From contig DAOUYM010000044.1 of the NCBI GenBank assembly GCA_030666115.1, positions 1 to 6,463 of the forward strand: 6,463 bases of DNA, in the 5' to 3' direction. A program made the translations under genes and the position numbers. The notes beneath the pieces are model-generated. The model had not been told where the DNA came from. It saw nothing but the letters and a program-made list of their open reading frames with translations, and ran no database searches. This document shows, one piece after another, positions 1 through 5,376 of the stretch. Each line of letters starts with the position of its first letter. Position 1 is the stretch's first letter. The DNA comes from Candidatus Aenigmatarchaeota archaeon (GTDB lineage: Archaea; Aenigmatarchaeota; Aenigmatarchaeia; QMZP01).

Positions 1-2131
1 CTGCCTCCAGCAGGTCAGGCATCTTGAGCTTGTCAGACATCTCCACCAGGGTCTGCTTCATCTTGGCCCTTAACTGGATGTTCTCCCAAACCGCTTCCCA
101 GTTACCTGACCACTCCCTCACGTAAGAAGCGATCCTGTTCAGCACCTCTGACTCACCGTTTACCAGGGTATCAGTCGGCTTGAGTACGTCCTCCTTTCCG
201 GAGTACTCCATCAGGTTGACGAAACCGCCCTCCTTGAGAGGATCGCTATCCCATTTCTTCCTGACCTCTGTTATCTCTGTCATCCTCCTGAACTTATGCA
301 GTCCATCCGAGGATCGCAGGGATTTGCAGATTGGAATTATGTCAGTTGCCTTGAAGGATGTTGATGGCACACCGAGATCATTAACAACCCTGTCATAAAC
401 TCCGTAAGCTGACTCACCGTGGATGGTGCCTGCAACCACGTTCGACAGCGCCCCGATCCTCATTGCCTCGTAAAGGGCCTTGGCCTCAACTGACCTGACC
501 TCACCGATTATCAGTGCAGAGTCACCGAGCCTTAGTGCGGTTCTGAGAGCCTCGTCAGCAGGCATCTCTGTCTCCACCCTTGTTATGACTGACCTGGATT
601 TCAGCCGCTGTATGTTGTAGTTCAGTTCCATCAGCTGCTCAACAGGAAGTTCCAGTGTATCCTCTATCGATACAATCCTCACCTTTGGAAGTATCTCCAG
701 CATCAGTGACCCGAGGATAGATGTCTTACCAGCACCCCTTCCACCAGCCACCAGCATTGAAACAGAACCGTCTATCAGGAACGAGAGAAGACCGGCTGCA
801 AGGGAGTTAAGCATCTTGGTCTTTATGAACAGCGGAAGTGTCCATGGTTTGTCTCTGTGTCGCCTGATAGCGAACCCCAGGCCATGTGGTGATAAGGACC
901 TGGTTATAACAGCGAACCTTGCCTTCCCACCAGGCACAGCGATGTCCGTGTCAAGCACCGGGTTCGCCTCGTCCAGCGGCCTGCCCGACTGTATCCTCAG
1001 TCTTGTCGCCCATGCTTCAGCATCATCCATGGTTGGTATCAGGTTGGTCTTGCATTCCTCAAAATCCTCGTGGTTTATCAGGATTGGCTGCCTTTCTATC
1101 GGAGAGTTTACATAGAGGTCCTGTATCTTCTCGTCCATGAGCAGAACCTCAAGGACACCCAAACCAGCAGTGTATCTCGTGAGTATGGTGGCGAGCTGAT
1201 CAAGTTCCTTCGTCGTCAGCGTAACACTCATCTTGTCAGCAACTTCCCTTATCATATCCCTTCCTATCGAATAGAAGACGTCCCTGACCCTCTTGGTTTT
1301 AACGAATTCCGCTGTCTTTGGTTTGTGGCTGGCCATGTATCTCCTAGCTGCGTCCAGAACAGAATACTTCTCCTCTGATAACTGGAATTCTGGCGGAAGA
1401 ACGTAGTACATGTATTCAGCTGTATCAGGAAGCTTGAATATCTCGATCTTGACATCACCCACCTTGTACCTATCAACTGACTTGCCATGTTCAGGTGGTG
1501 TGATGATGTAACGGGTAAGCATGAAGTTCGGTCTCACACTAGGCATGAATATCTGTCTGTACGTGTCCCTATTACCAAGCTTGTAACCTGCTATATGGTC
1601 TTTGGACTGCTGTATCATCTTGGTGTCCTCGAGCTTGGCTTTTATTGCCTCCAGTACATTCTTCCTGTAGTTGTAGAAGCAGTCGTAATCCCCGCGTGAC
1701 GCAACCTTCTTCATGTGCGTCTTGACATGGCGGATCTCCCTGAGTATTTCAGCATACGCCCCTATCGGATTCTTTCTCATGAGATCCAGGACCAGGTACT
1801 GGAGTTTGGGGTGCCATACGGGGTGGAACTTCTTGCACTTCTCAGATCCCAGCGCCTCATACGACATCAGCCGCTCCCTTATAATCCACTCTATGACTCT
1901 GGCTATCTCAACCAGCATCTTGGTCTGCTCGTAGCTGTACTCATATTCCCTGTCCTTGGCAAGTGTGATTGAAGAGACTTTCTTTATCTCGAGTATCTTG
2001 TCAATAGTGTTGGCCATGCACTCTTCAAAATCCTCTACGGAAGAACCAAACATGCAGCCAAGGCAGTTCACCCTTAATTTTGCCTTATCTTCATCATAAC
2101 TGTAATCGCAGACGTGCATTTTTTCTGCCAT
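1..2131 (-). CDS. Type II/IV secretion / pilus assembly ATPase (GspE/VirB11/TadA-like), C-terminus cut by window edge
   Basis: This is a hexameric motor ATPase of the archaeal secretion/type IV pilus family, expected at the cytoplasmic face of the membrane, powering assembly or export through a GspF/TadC-type membrane partner. The frame is open for 710 codons from ATG 2131 to the left edge. Visible motifs: the N2-domain signature GRPLDEANPVLDTD (383-396), Walker A GGRGAGKTS (463-471, Lys469), Asp box IVSIEDTLEL (486-495), Walker B LIIGEVR (540-546, Glu544) and His box AGTIHGES (567-574, His571). Before the ATPase core lies a long mainly helical N-terminal part. It opens with Cys8, Cys23, Cys26 and Cys38, a spacing that could bind zinc or an FeS cluster (inference). 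Family members usually have about 500-650 residues, so this one is long even when truncated. No ribosome binding site precedes the start, so leaderless translation is likely. It is divergent from the coiled-coil gene at 2201. The family is certain; the substrate (pilin, archaellin or other) is not. Confidence 0.95.
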   Translation of the reverse strand, partial: MAEKMHVCDYSYDEDKAKLRVNCLGCMFGSSVEDFEECMANTIDKILEIKKVSSITLAKDREYEYSYEQTKMLVEIARVIEWIIRERLMSYEALGSEKCKKFHPVWHPKLQYLVLDLMRKNPIGAYAEILREIRHVKTHMKKVASRGDYDCFYNYRKNVLEAIKAKLEDTKMIQQSKDHIAGYKLGNRDTYRQIFMPSVRPNFMLTRYIITPPEHGKSVDRYKVGDVKIEIFKLPDTAEYMYYVLPPEFQLSEEKYSVLDAARRYMASHKPKTAEFVKTKRVRDVFYSIGRDMIREVADKMSVTLTTKELDQLATILTRYTAGLGVLEVLLMDEKIQDLYVNSPIERQPILINHEDFEECKTNLIPTMDDAEAWATRLRIQSGRPLDEANPVLDTDIAVPGGKARFAVITRSLSPHGLGFAIRRHRDKPWTLPLFIKTKMLNSLAAGLLSFLIDGSVSMLVAGGRGAGKTSILGSLMLEILPKVRIVSIEDTLELPVEQLMELNYNIQRLKSRSVITRVETEMPADEALRTALRLGDSALIIGEVRSVEAKALYEAMRIGALSNVVAGTIHGESAYGVYDRVVNDLGVPSTSFKATDIIPICKSLRSSDGLHKFRRMTEITEVRKKWDSDPLKEGGFVNLMEYSGKEDVLKPTDTLVNGESEVLNRIASYVREWSGNWEAVWENIQLRAKMKQTLVEMSDKLKMPDLLEA

Positions 2132-2153
2132 GTTAAGATATTGGATTCACTAA

Positions 2154-2168
2154 TTAAAAACTATTTAA
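2154..2168. promoter_or_regulatory. Shared AT-rich divergent promoter core
   Basis: The only strongly AT-rich element in the 69-bp gap between the divergent ATPase and coiled-coil genes is TTAAAAACTATTTAA. Its ends, TTAAA (2154-2158) and TTTAA (2164-2168), are inverted repeats, so it can be read as a TATA-like box on both strands. It is centred about 30 bp from the ATPase start at 2131 and about 40 bp from the start at 2201, suitable for a very short leader in each direction. Assigned by position and composition only. Confidence 0.5.
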
Positions 2169-2200
2169 CTAAGCATCATGAATTAGATAATAGTGGGGTC

Positions 2201-2587
2201 ATGGCAAAGGAACCTTCTACACTTCATACCATAATAAATGAACTAGTTGACAGAACCAATAGCGATAGCAAAAGGCTCAGGGTTATTGAGCAGCGGGCTG
2301 AGGTACTTTCTTCAAGGTCCAATACCATAGAGCATGAGATGCTGAACATAAACAAGCAGATACAGAGATTGTCCGATACCATAGACATAAAGATAAAGAA
2401 ACTTGAAGACAGCATAAGGAAGAACGATACCATGGTTAAGGAAGTTGTGAAGCAGATGAAGAAGCTGGCAACTACTTCCAAGATAGCTGAGTTGGAGCAG
2501 CTGATAGAAATATACAATCCACTGAAATCCCAGTTCGTTACAGTGGAGGAAGTTCAGAGAATGGTGGATGAAAAAAAGAATAAATAG
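2201..2587 (+). CDS. Conserved-type archaeal coiled-coil protein, function unknown
   Basis: This is a soluble 128-residue protein with no signal peptide or membrane segment. Residues about 8-104 are almost all charged or polar with hydrophobic residues at heptad spacing (for example I43, I50, I54, L57, I61, I65, L68, I72, V79, V82, M86, L89), so a long coiled coil is expected. The C-terminal block IEIYNPLKSQFVTVEEVQRM (102-121) looks like a short conserved motif rather than coil. I recall similar coiled-coil proteins with a YNPxKSxFVT-like end in DPANN genomes, always uncharacterised; this is memory, not a search. I chose ATG 2201 because it follows the AT-rich promoter; an in-frame GTG at 2114 would overlap the divergent ATPase gene. 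The gene is followed after 33 bp by the next, probably in one operon. A role as scaffold or adaptor of the neighbouring motor, like the coiled-coil FlaC/D/E proteins of the archaellum, is a guess. Confidence 0.8.
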   Translation: MAKEPSTLHTIINELVDRTNSDSKRLRVIEQRAEVLSSRSNTIEHEMLNINKQIQRLSDTIDIKIKKLEDSIRKNDTMVKEVVKQMKKLATTSKIAELEQLIEIYNPLKSQFVTVEEVQRMVDEKKNK

Positions 2588-2620
2588 CAGGAATGGATTA
2601 AATAGTTATAGTTGGTAATT

Positions 2621-3490
2621 ATGTGGCCGTTCGGTGGTGAAAAGACAAAGAGAAGGTCTGCGAGACCTTCGCCCGCAAGAGTACCCACAGGAAGGGTGAT
2701 AACGCTTTCTTCTCAGGGAATGTCAGAACCAGAGATAATACAATCCCTGAAGGGTGAGGGATACACGCCCATGCAGGTAGATCAGGCCATGAAAGAGGCG
2801 CTCAAAACCAGTGTAGGATCAACAGGACCAGCCGGTCCACCTGGTCCGCCAGTCCCGCCAGCGCCTGCCCAGTCTGTTCCAGAGGGACGCCCGCCAGAAC
2901 CTCCAATGAATGATTTCACACCCTCCTCCAGGGATATGTTAAGGGAAGAGATCCCCACGTTGCCACCGCTTCCAGGCGAAGAACAGCTTCCGCCAGCCCC
3001 GTCAAGATCAATGGAATCAGCCCTACCTGAGAGGAATCCTCTAAGCATAGACATGCCGCTCCGTGAAAGGCCAACAGAACCACCACTCCCAGGAGAGGAC
3101 ATGATACCAAGGCTAAGGGAACCCATGGATAAGAGGGAGGCCAAGGAAGAAAAGAGAAGGGCACTCGAGGAACTGGCAGAGGCAATAATAGAGGAAAAGT
3201 GGGCAGGATTAAGGGAAGAGATAATGAACATCAAGGCTCAGATACAGGATGTTGGTTTCAAGACCGGTTCACTTGAGCAGTCCATAAAGAAGCTTGAGGG
3301 CGACAAGAAGACGGACATGGAACACATTGAAGACAAGATAGACACCTACAAGCAGGCCATAGGCGAGGTTTCCGCCAGGATGGAATCTATAGAGAAGGCA
3401 ATGAAGGATTCTCTTTCTCCAATGATGCAGTCTCTGAGATCCCTGACAGAGACAATCAGGACAATGAAAACATCTCCCAGTAAACAATAA
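2621..3490 (+). CDS. Three-part protein: UBA-like helical hairpin, proline-rich linker, coiled coil; function unknown
   Basis: This 289-residue soluble protein has three visible parts. Residues 1-22 are short and basic (MWPFGGEKTKRRSARPSP). Residues 24-62 form a predicted helical hairpin of the type GMSEPEIIQSLKGEGYTPMQ (33-52), resembling small UBA/CUE-like folds. Residues 66-168 are a proline-rich linker with four Gly-X-Y triplets (66-77) and two PPLPGE copies (115-120, 154-159). Residues 170-285 are a charged coiled coil containing AEAIIEEKW (186-194). I remember the combination of an 'SxxxIIxxLxxxGY' hairpin and an 'EAIIxEKW' coiled coil from many DPANN genomes, where it is hypothetical. 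The start could also be TTG 2612, three codons earlier; ATG 2621 is preferred. It lies 33 bp after the first coiled-coil gene, so the two are probably cotranscribed. A tether that reaches from a membrane machine to a partner would suit the shape, but that is inference. Confidence 0.85.
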   Translation: MWPFGGEKTKRRSARPSPARVPTGRVITLSSQGMSEPEIIQSLKGEGYTPMQVDQAMKEALKTSVGSTGPAGPPGPPVPPAPAQSVPEGRPPEPPMNDFTPSSRDMLREEIPTLPPLPGEEQLPPAPSRSMESALPERNPLSIDMPLRERPTEPPLPGEDMIPRLREPMDKREAKEEKRRALEELAEAIIEEKWAGLREEIMNIKAQIQDVGFKTGSLEQSIKKLEGDKKTDMEHIEDKIDTYKQAIGEVSARMESIEKAMKDSLSPMMQSLRSLTETIRTMKTSPSKQ

Positions 3491-3510
3491 AATATATAAA
3501 AAAATAACAG

Positions 3511-3524
3511 AGCTAGAGATAGCT
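3511..3524 (+). terminator. Small GNRA-type hairpin after the coiled-coil operon
   Basis: AGCTA (3511-3515), loop GAGA and TAGCT (3520-3524) form a perfect 5-bp stem with a GNRA tetraloop, 21 bp after the stop of the three-part protein gene. A pyrimidine-rich run (3561-3573) follows on the plus strand, inside the end of the convergent gene. It may mark the transcript end or protect the mRNA 3' end. The stem is short, so support is modest. Confidence 0.4.
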
Positions 3525-3530
3525 AATTCT

Positions 3531-3550
3531 GAAAAAGATAAAAAAGAGAA
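3531..3550 (-). terminator. T-rich terminator of the five-helix membrane protein gene
   Basis: Directly after the minus-strand stop at 3559, the minus strand reads TTCTCTTTTTATCTTTTTC, two runs of five T within 20 bases. Such oligo-T runs without a strong hairpin are the usual intrinsic terminators of archaea. Confidence 0.55.
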
Positions 3551-3558
3551 GTAAATTA

Positions 3559-4125
3559 TCACTTCTTTTCTCCTGCTCCCTGAGTTGGTTCAGACTTGCT
3601 CTTGCCTTCTGATCCAAGCCACCACATTGCGAGGGCAAGTATTATTATGAACAGAGCAACTGTCCACAACTCGGATGAAGTTGACCAGTTGGGTATCGGT
3701 ATTAACCATCCTGCGCCCGCACCGAAGAACACAACGATCGCTATGATTATTATTCCAAGGATGAAAATCCATTTTGAATTCTCGCCCTCGAAAAGGGTCT
3801 CGATCTTGTATCCTGCTAGTCCAAGGAGTATGGCCACCATCAGTATACCACATGCTATAACGATTCCTGCACCGAAGTACTCAGCAAAGAAAGACACTAT
3901 CCAGATATTCCAGCTCGAGTATAGCATCACAAAGAAGCCTATTATTATCGATACAAGCCCCCTTGCCGACTTCGGTAGCCTCTCTCCAAGCGACCACGAA
4001 AGAACTCCATAGACTATGGCTAGTGCAAGCAAGAATGGAAATAGGTAAAGGAAGAATCCCATATACTGCATGTTCTGCAGCATCTGACCAAGTATCCCAC
4101 CCGCTTGAAATAAAACCGCAGTCAT
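3559..4125 (-). CDS. Five-helix integral membrane protein, uncharacterised archaeal type
   Basis: The 188-residue product is strongly hydrophobic. Five membrane segments can be read at about 24-44, 57-76, 85-104, 119-142 and 154-171. A short hydrophilic tail rich in Lys, Ser and Glu (172-188) follows, and there is no cleavable signal peptide. The first segment has FPFLLALAIVYGVLSW (29-44), followed by LPKSARGLVSIIIGFFVM (50-67). I recall a 'PFLLxFAIVYxIL... xxNAIIALVIGLLV' pattern in abundant hypothetical DPANN membrane proteins; this recall is not a database match. No catalytic or transport motif is visible. The gene has its own promoter (TTTATAAA, 4148-4155) about 26 bp before the ATG, so the mRNA is probably leaderless. 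It lies downstream of rpl15e on the same strand but with an 82-bp gap holding a T-run, so separate transcription is likely. It converges with the coiled-coil operon. Confidence 0.85.
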   Translation of the reverse strand: MTAVLFQAGGILGQMLQNMQYMGFFLYLFPFLLALAIVYGVLSWSLGERLPKSARGLVSIIIGFFVMLYSSWNIWIVSFFAEYFGAGIVIACGILMVAILLGLAGYKIETLFEGENSKWIFILGIIIIAIVVFFGAGAGWLIPIPNWSTSSELWTVALFIIILALAMWWLGSEGKSKSEPTQGAGEKK

Positions 4126-4147
4126 GGTATAATATTGGGCTGATAAG

Positions 4148-4155
4148 TTTATAAA
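4148..4155 (-). promoter_or_regulatory. TATA box, leaderless-type promoter of the five-helix membrane protein
   Basis: TTTATAAA is centred about 26.5 bp upstream of the A of the minus-strand ATG at 4125, the canonical archaeal TATA-to-start-site distance. Transcription is therefore expected to begin at or next to the start codon. No Shine-Dalgarno-like sequence lies between the box and the ATG, in agreement. Confidence 0.7.
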
Positions 4156-4180
4156 TGTTAAAAGCAGTATCCCGCTTAGT

Positions 4181-4185
4181 AAAAA
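4181..4185 (-). terminator. Oligo-T run downstream of rpl15e
   Basis: The minus strand has TTTTT about 23 bp after the rpl15e stop, before the promoter of the next gene. This is an archaeal-type terminator candidate; the run is short and there is no clear stem. Confidence 0.35.
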
Positions 4186-4207
4186 TCACTTTCAATCAAG
4201 CCCGGTC

Positions 4208-4723
4208 TTACTTTCTCAGACCACGGGACTTCTTACCAGACGACGTGAGTCCACGGAAAGCCCTGCCACTGTGTGCAGGTTTTGTCACCCATCTCTTGTC
4301 CTTATCCTTCTTTATCACCGGATGGGACGGGTCAAGCATTATAACCTCAAACCATTTTGATTTGCCGTCCTCTGCTACCCAGTAGGAATTCAGAATCTCG
4401 AGATTCCTGAACTTCTTCGAAGCCTTCTCCTCTGCTACCACTTTCCATGACTTACCAAGTGGGTGGAACCTTCCTGACCTTTTGGGTCTTCTTCCACCAG
4501 CAGGCTTGGGTGTTTTCCTGGTACCTCTTTTCACCCTGACCCTGGCGACAACGAAACCCTGCTTTGCCTTGTAACCAAGATTCCTGGCCCTGTCTATTCT
4601 GGTCGGGTTCTCGATCCTGGTGACTACTCTTTCCTTCCTCCACCTGATGAGCCTCTCTTTCCAGAGTCCACCAAGTCCTTTCTTTGGATTCTTCCAGATC
4701 TCTGCAACTTTCTTGTACATCAT
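4208..4723 (-). CDS. rpl15e: 50S ribosomal protein L15e
   Basis: L15e is a large-subunit protein found in archaea and eukaryotes but not bacteria; it binds 23S rRNA in the body of the subunit. The 171-residue product is very basic and carries the family hallmarks NPTRIDRARNLGYKAKQGF (39-57), RVRVKRGTRKTPKP (61-74), LNSYWVAEDGKSKWFEVIMLD (start 111, end 131), WVTKPAH (145-151) and RGLTSSGKKSRGL (157-169). It ends two residues after that last motif. From memory, archaeal homologues are about 190-200 residues and continue with a further basic tail, so this copy is short at the C-terminus, without signs of a frameshift. Translation can begin at ATG 4723 or the adjacent ATG 4720. The sequence GTGAT (4727-4731) upstream matches the end of the archaeal anti-Shine-Dalgarno. 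The gene is divergent from the small membrane protein at 4898 and has a purine-rich leader region. Confidence 0.97.
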   Translation of the reverse strand: MMYKKVAEIWKNPKKGLGGLWKERLIRWRKERVVTRIENPTRIDRARNLGYKAKQGFVVARVRVKRGTRKTPKPAGGRRPKRSGRFHPLGKSWKVVAEEKASKKFRNLEILNSYWVAEDGKSKWFEVIMLDPSHPVIKKDKDKRWVTKPAHSGRAFRGLTSSGKKSRGLRK

Positions 4724-4726
4724 TTG

Positions 4727-4731
4727 ATCAC
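4727..4731 (-). promoter_or_regulatory. Ribosome binding site of rpl15e (GTGAT)
   Basis: On the minus strand GTGAT stands 3 bp before ATG 4723. It is complementary to the extreme 3' end of archaeal 16S rRNA (AUCACCUCC). Because it pairs with the outermost bases, the short gap is equivalent to the usual spacing. porB has the same arrangement. Confidence 0.6.
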
Positions 4732-4749
4732 TTGTTACTGTTCCTTTAC

Positions 4750-4758
4750 TATATTATG
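4750..4758 (-). promoter_or_regulatory. Possible proximal TATA box of rpl15e
   Basis: The minus strand reads ATAATATAG, centred about 31 bp from ATG 4723. It would start transcription almost on the ribosome binding site, which is awkward. The alternative is one of the TATA-like boxes at 4819-4863, giving a purine-rich leader of roughly 70-100 nt. The sequence cannot decide between them. Confidence 0.3.
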
Positions 4759-4767
4759 TTTCTTTAC

Positions 4768-4795
4768 TTTCTTTATTTCTTTTCTTTATTTCTTT
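4768..4795. repeat. Perfect 28-bp mirror repeat in a pyrimidine-rich tract
   Basis: The top strand from 4768 to 4795 reads the same in both directions on the same strand (centre 4781/4782). It is built from two copies of TTTCTTTATTT offset by 13 bp (4768-4778 and 4781-4791). All bases are T or C except A at 4775 and 4788, which are placed symmetrically. On the rpl15e side the strand is purine-rich (AAAGAAATAAAGAAA-type) and may form part of its leader. Confidence 0.7.
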
Positions 4796-4818
4796 ACATT
4801 ACTTACATTATTCATCAA

Positions 4819-4863
4819 ATATATATTAAACACATATTAAACACATATAAAACATATATAAAT
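4819..4863. repeat. Tandem array of imperfect 11-bp TATA-like units
   Basis: Consecutive units are ATATATATTAAA (4819-4830), CACATATTAAA (4831-4841), CACATATAAAA (4842-4852) and CATATATAAAT (4853-4863). The 11-bp period is close to one DNA helical turn, so the TATA-like elements would lie on about the same face. The array sits in the middle of the divergent rpl15e / small membrane protein spacer. Confidence 0.65.
4855..4862 (+). promoter_or_regulatory. TATA box of the small membrane protein gene
   Basis: TATATAAA, the last unit of the tandem array, is centred about 39 bp upstream of ATG 4898. It predicts a start site near 4884 and a leader of about 14 nt that contains the ribosome binding site GAGGTG. 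Confidence 0.55.
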
Positions 4864-4885
4864 TTCACGCGTAATTAAATTATAA

Positions 4886-4891
4886 GAGGTG
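4886..4891 (+). promoter_or_regulatory. Ribosome binding site GAGGTG that fixes the start at 4898
   Basis: GAGGTG is a strong match to the archaeal anti-Shine-Dalgarno and lies 6 bp before ATG 4898. The alternative GTG start at 4889 is part of this site, so ATG 4898 is chosen. Confidence 0.75.
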
Positions 4892-4897
4892 CGTTTT

Positions 4898-5215
4898 ATG
4901 CATGCTGCTGGAAAAGTTATAATCGGAATAATAGTACTGCTGATTGGACTGGGACTATTCGTGGATTCTGCATACGACAACGGTTTGACTGGTATACAGA
5001 TCAACTGGCTGGATAACTTCGTGATAGTCCTTACAGGAATAATACCAATATTCCTGATACTGATCGGTTTGTTCGTGATCTGGCTAGAAGTTGATGAACT
5101 GAAGGCAGAGAAAGAGTTTAAAACGGAAGAATCGAAATCAAAGCCAATGCCAGAGCCGATGTCAAGACCGGTGTCCAAGTCAGTAAAGAAGAAAGCAAAA
5201 AAGAAAAAGAGATAA
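4898..5215 (+). CDS. Small two-helix membrane protein with basic C-terminal tail, function unknown
   Basis: The 105-residue product has two hydrophobic helices, about residues 6-22 and 40-63, joined by a short polar loop with DSAYDNGLTGIQINW (23-37). After the second helix the motif WLEVDELKAEKEF (62-74) begins a hydrophilic tail. The tail has proline-spaced Met/Pro/Ser residues (83-92) and ends in an almost pure Lys/Arg run (97-105). By the positive-inside rule the tail should be cytoplasmic and both termini inside. I do not recognise a named family; small two-helix proteins of this plan ('GKxxxGxxxxxxGL ... GxxxxxLxGLFxxWxExxE') are, from memory, common in DPANN genomes. The basic end could bind nucleic acid or acidic lipids (inference). 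The gene is divergent from rpl15e, has its own TATA box and ribosome binding site, and ends before a T-rich terminator, so it is probably monocistronic. Confidence 0.8.
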   Translation: MHAAGKVIIGIIVLLIGLGLFVDSAYDNGLTGIQINWLDNFVIVLTGIIPIFLILIGLFVIWLEVDELKAEKEFKTEESKSKPMPEPMSRPVSKSVKKKAKKKKR

Positions 5216-5217
5216 GT

Positions 5218-5254
5218 TCCTGACAGGACACCTTTCTTTTATTCTTTTATCTTT
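5218..5254 (+). terminator. T-rich terminator of the small membrane protein gene
   Basis: Starting 3 bp after the stop, TCCTG (5218-5222) and CAGGA (5224-5228) form a short inverted repeat, able to make only a minimal stem. A pyrimidine-rich run with four T-tracts (5231-5254) follows. The T-run is typical for archaeal intrinsic termination. Confidence 0.6.
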
Positions 5255-5278
5255 CAAATATATTGCTATCCCTATCTA

Positions 5279-5334
5279 GATCGAAATCTAAACCAAGCCG
5301 TCTGTCGAATAATTCGACGATCAGGATTTCGGTT
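5279..5334. repeat. Nested inverted repeats in the spacer before porB
   Basis: The inner element is a perfect 15-bp palindrome: GTCGAAT (5304-5310), A, ATTCGAC (5312-5318). It is enclosed by an outer pair, 5279-5289 with 5324-5334, that can pair over 11 positions (7 standard pairs in the core 5282-5288/5325-5331, one more A-T and three G-U). As RNA the whole would fold into a stem carrying an inner hairpin and an asymmetric internal loop. It ends 7 bp before the porB TATA box, so it lies upstream of the expected start site and is not part of the porB leader. It could be an operator, a separate small RNA or a 3' structure. Confidence 0.65.
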
Positions 5335-5341
5335 CAGTAAG

Positions 5342-5349
5342 TTTATAAA
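5342..5349 (+). promoter_or_regulatory. TATA box of porB
   Basis: TTTATAAA is preceded by AGTAAG, which fits the archaeal BRE pattern RNWAAW at five of six positions. Its centre is about 39 bp from ATG 5385, predicting a start site near 5372 and a leader of about 13 nt. Confidence 0.7.
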
Positions 5350-5376
5350 TATGTGATTGGAAAAAGTCTTCTTTAA

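Noticed and set aside
816..1378. Several plus-strand open frames of about 70-100 codons opposite the ATPase
   Set aside because: They lie within the ATPase gene, whose motifs fix the coding strand and frame.
2114..2200. GTG start at 2114 extending the first coiled-coil gene by 29 codons
   Set aside because: It would overlap the start of the divergent ATPase gene and cover the AT-rich promoter element; the added residues are not coiled-coil-like. ATG 2201 is better.
2782..3234. Minus-strand open frame of 150 codons
   Set aside because: It is opposite the proline-rich part of the three-part protein; its Gly/Ser-rich translation is the mirror of Pro/Gly codons, with no promoter or family match.
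3596..4012. Plus-strand open frame of 138 codons
   Set aside because: It is antisense to the five-helix membrane protein; the translation shows no domain and has no ribosome binding site.
5279..5340. tRNA gene, because of the stem and a GGTTC sequence
   Set aside because: GGTTCAGTAA does not fit a T-loop (GGTTCRAxxC), and no cloverleaf with acceptor, D and anticodon stems can be built.
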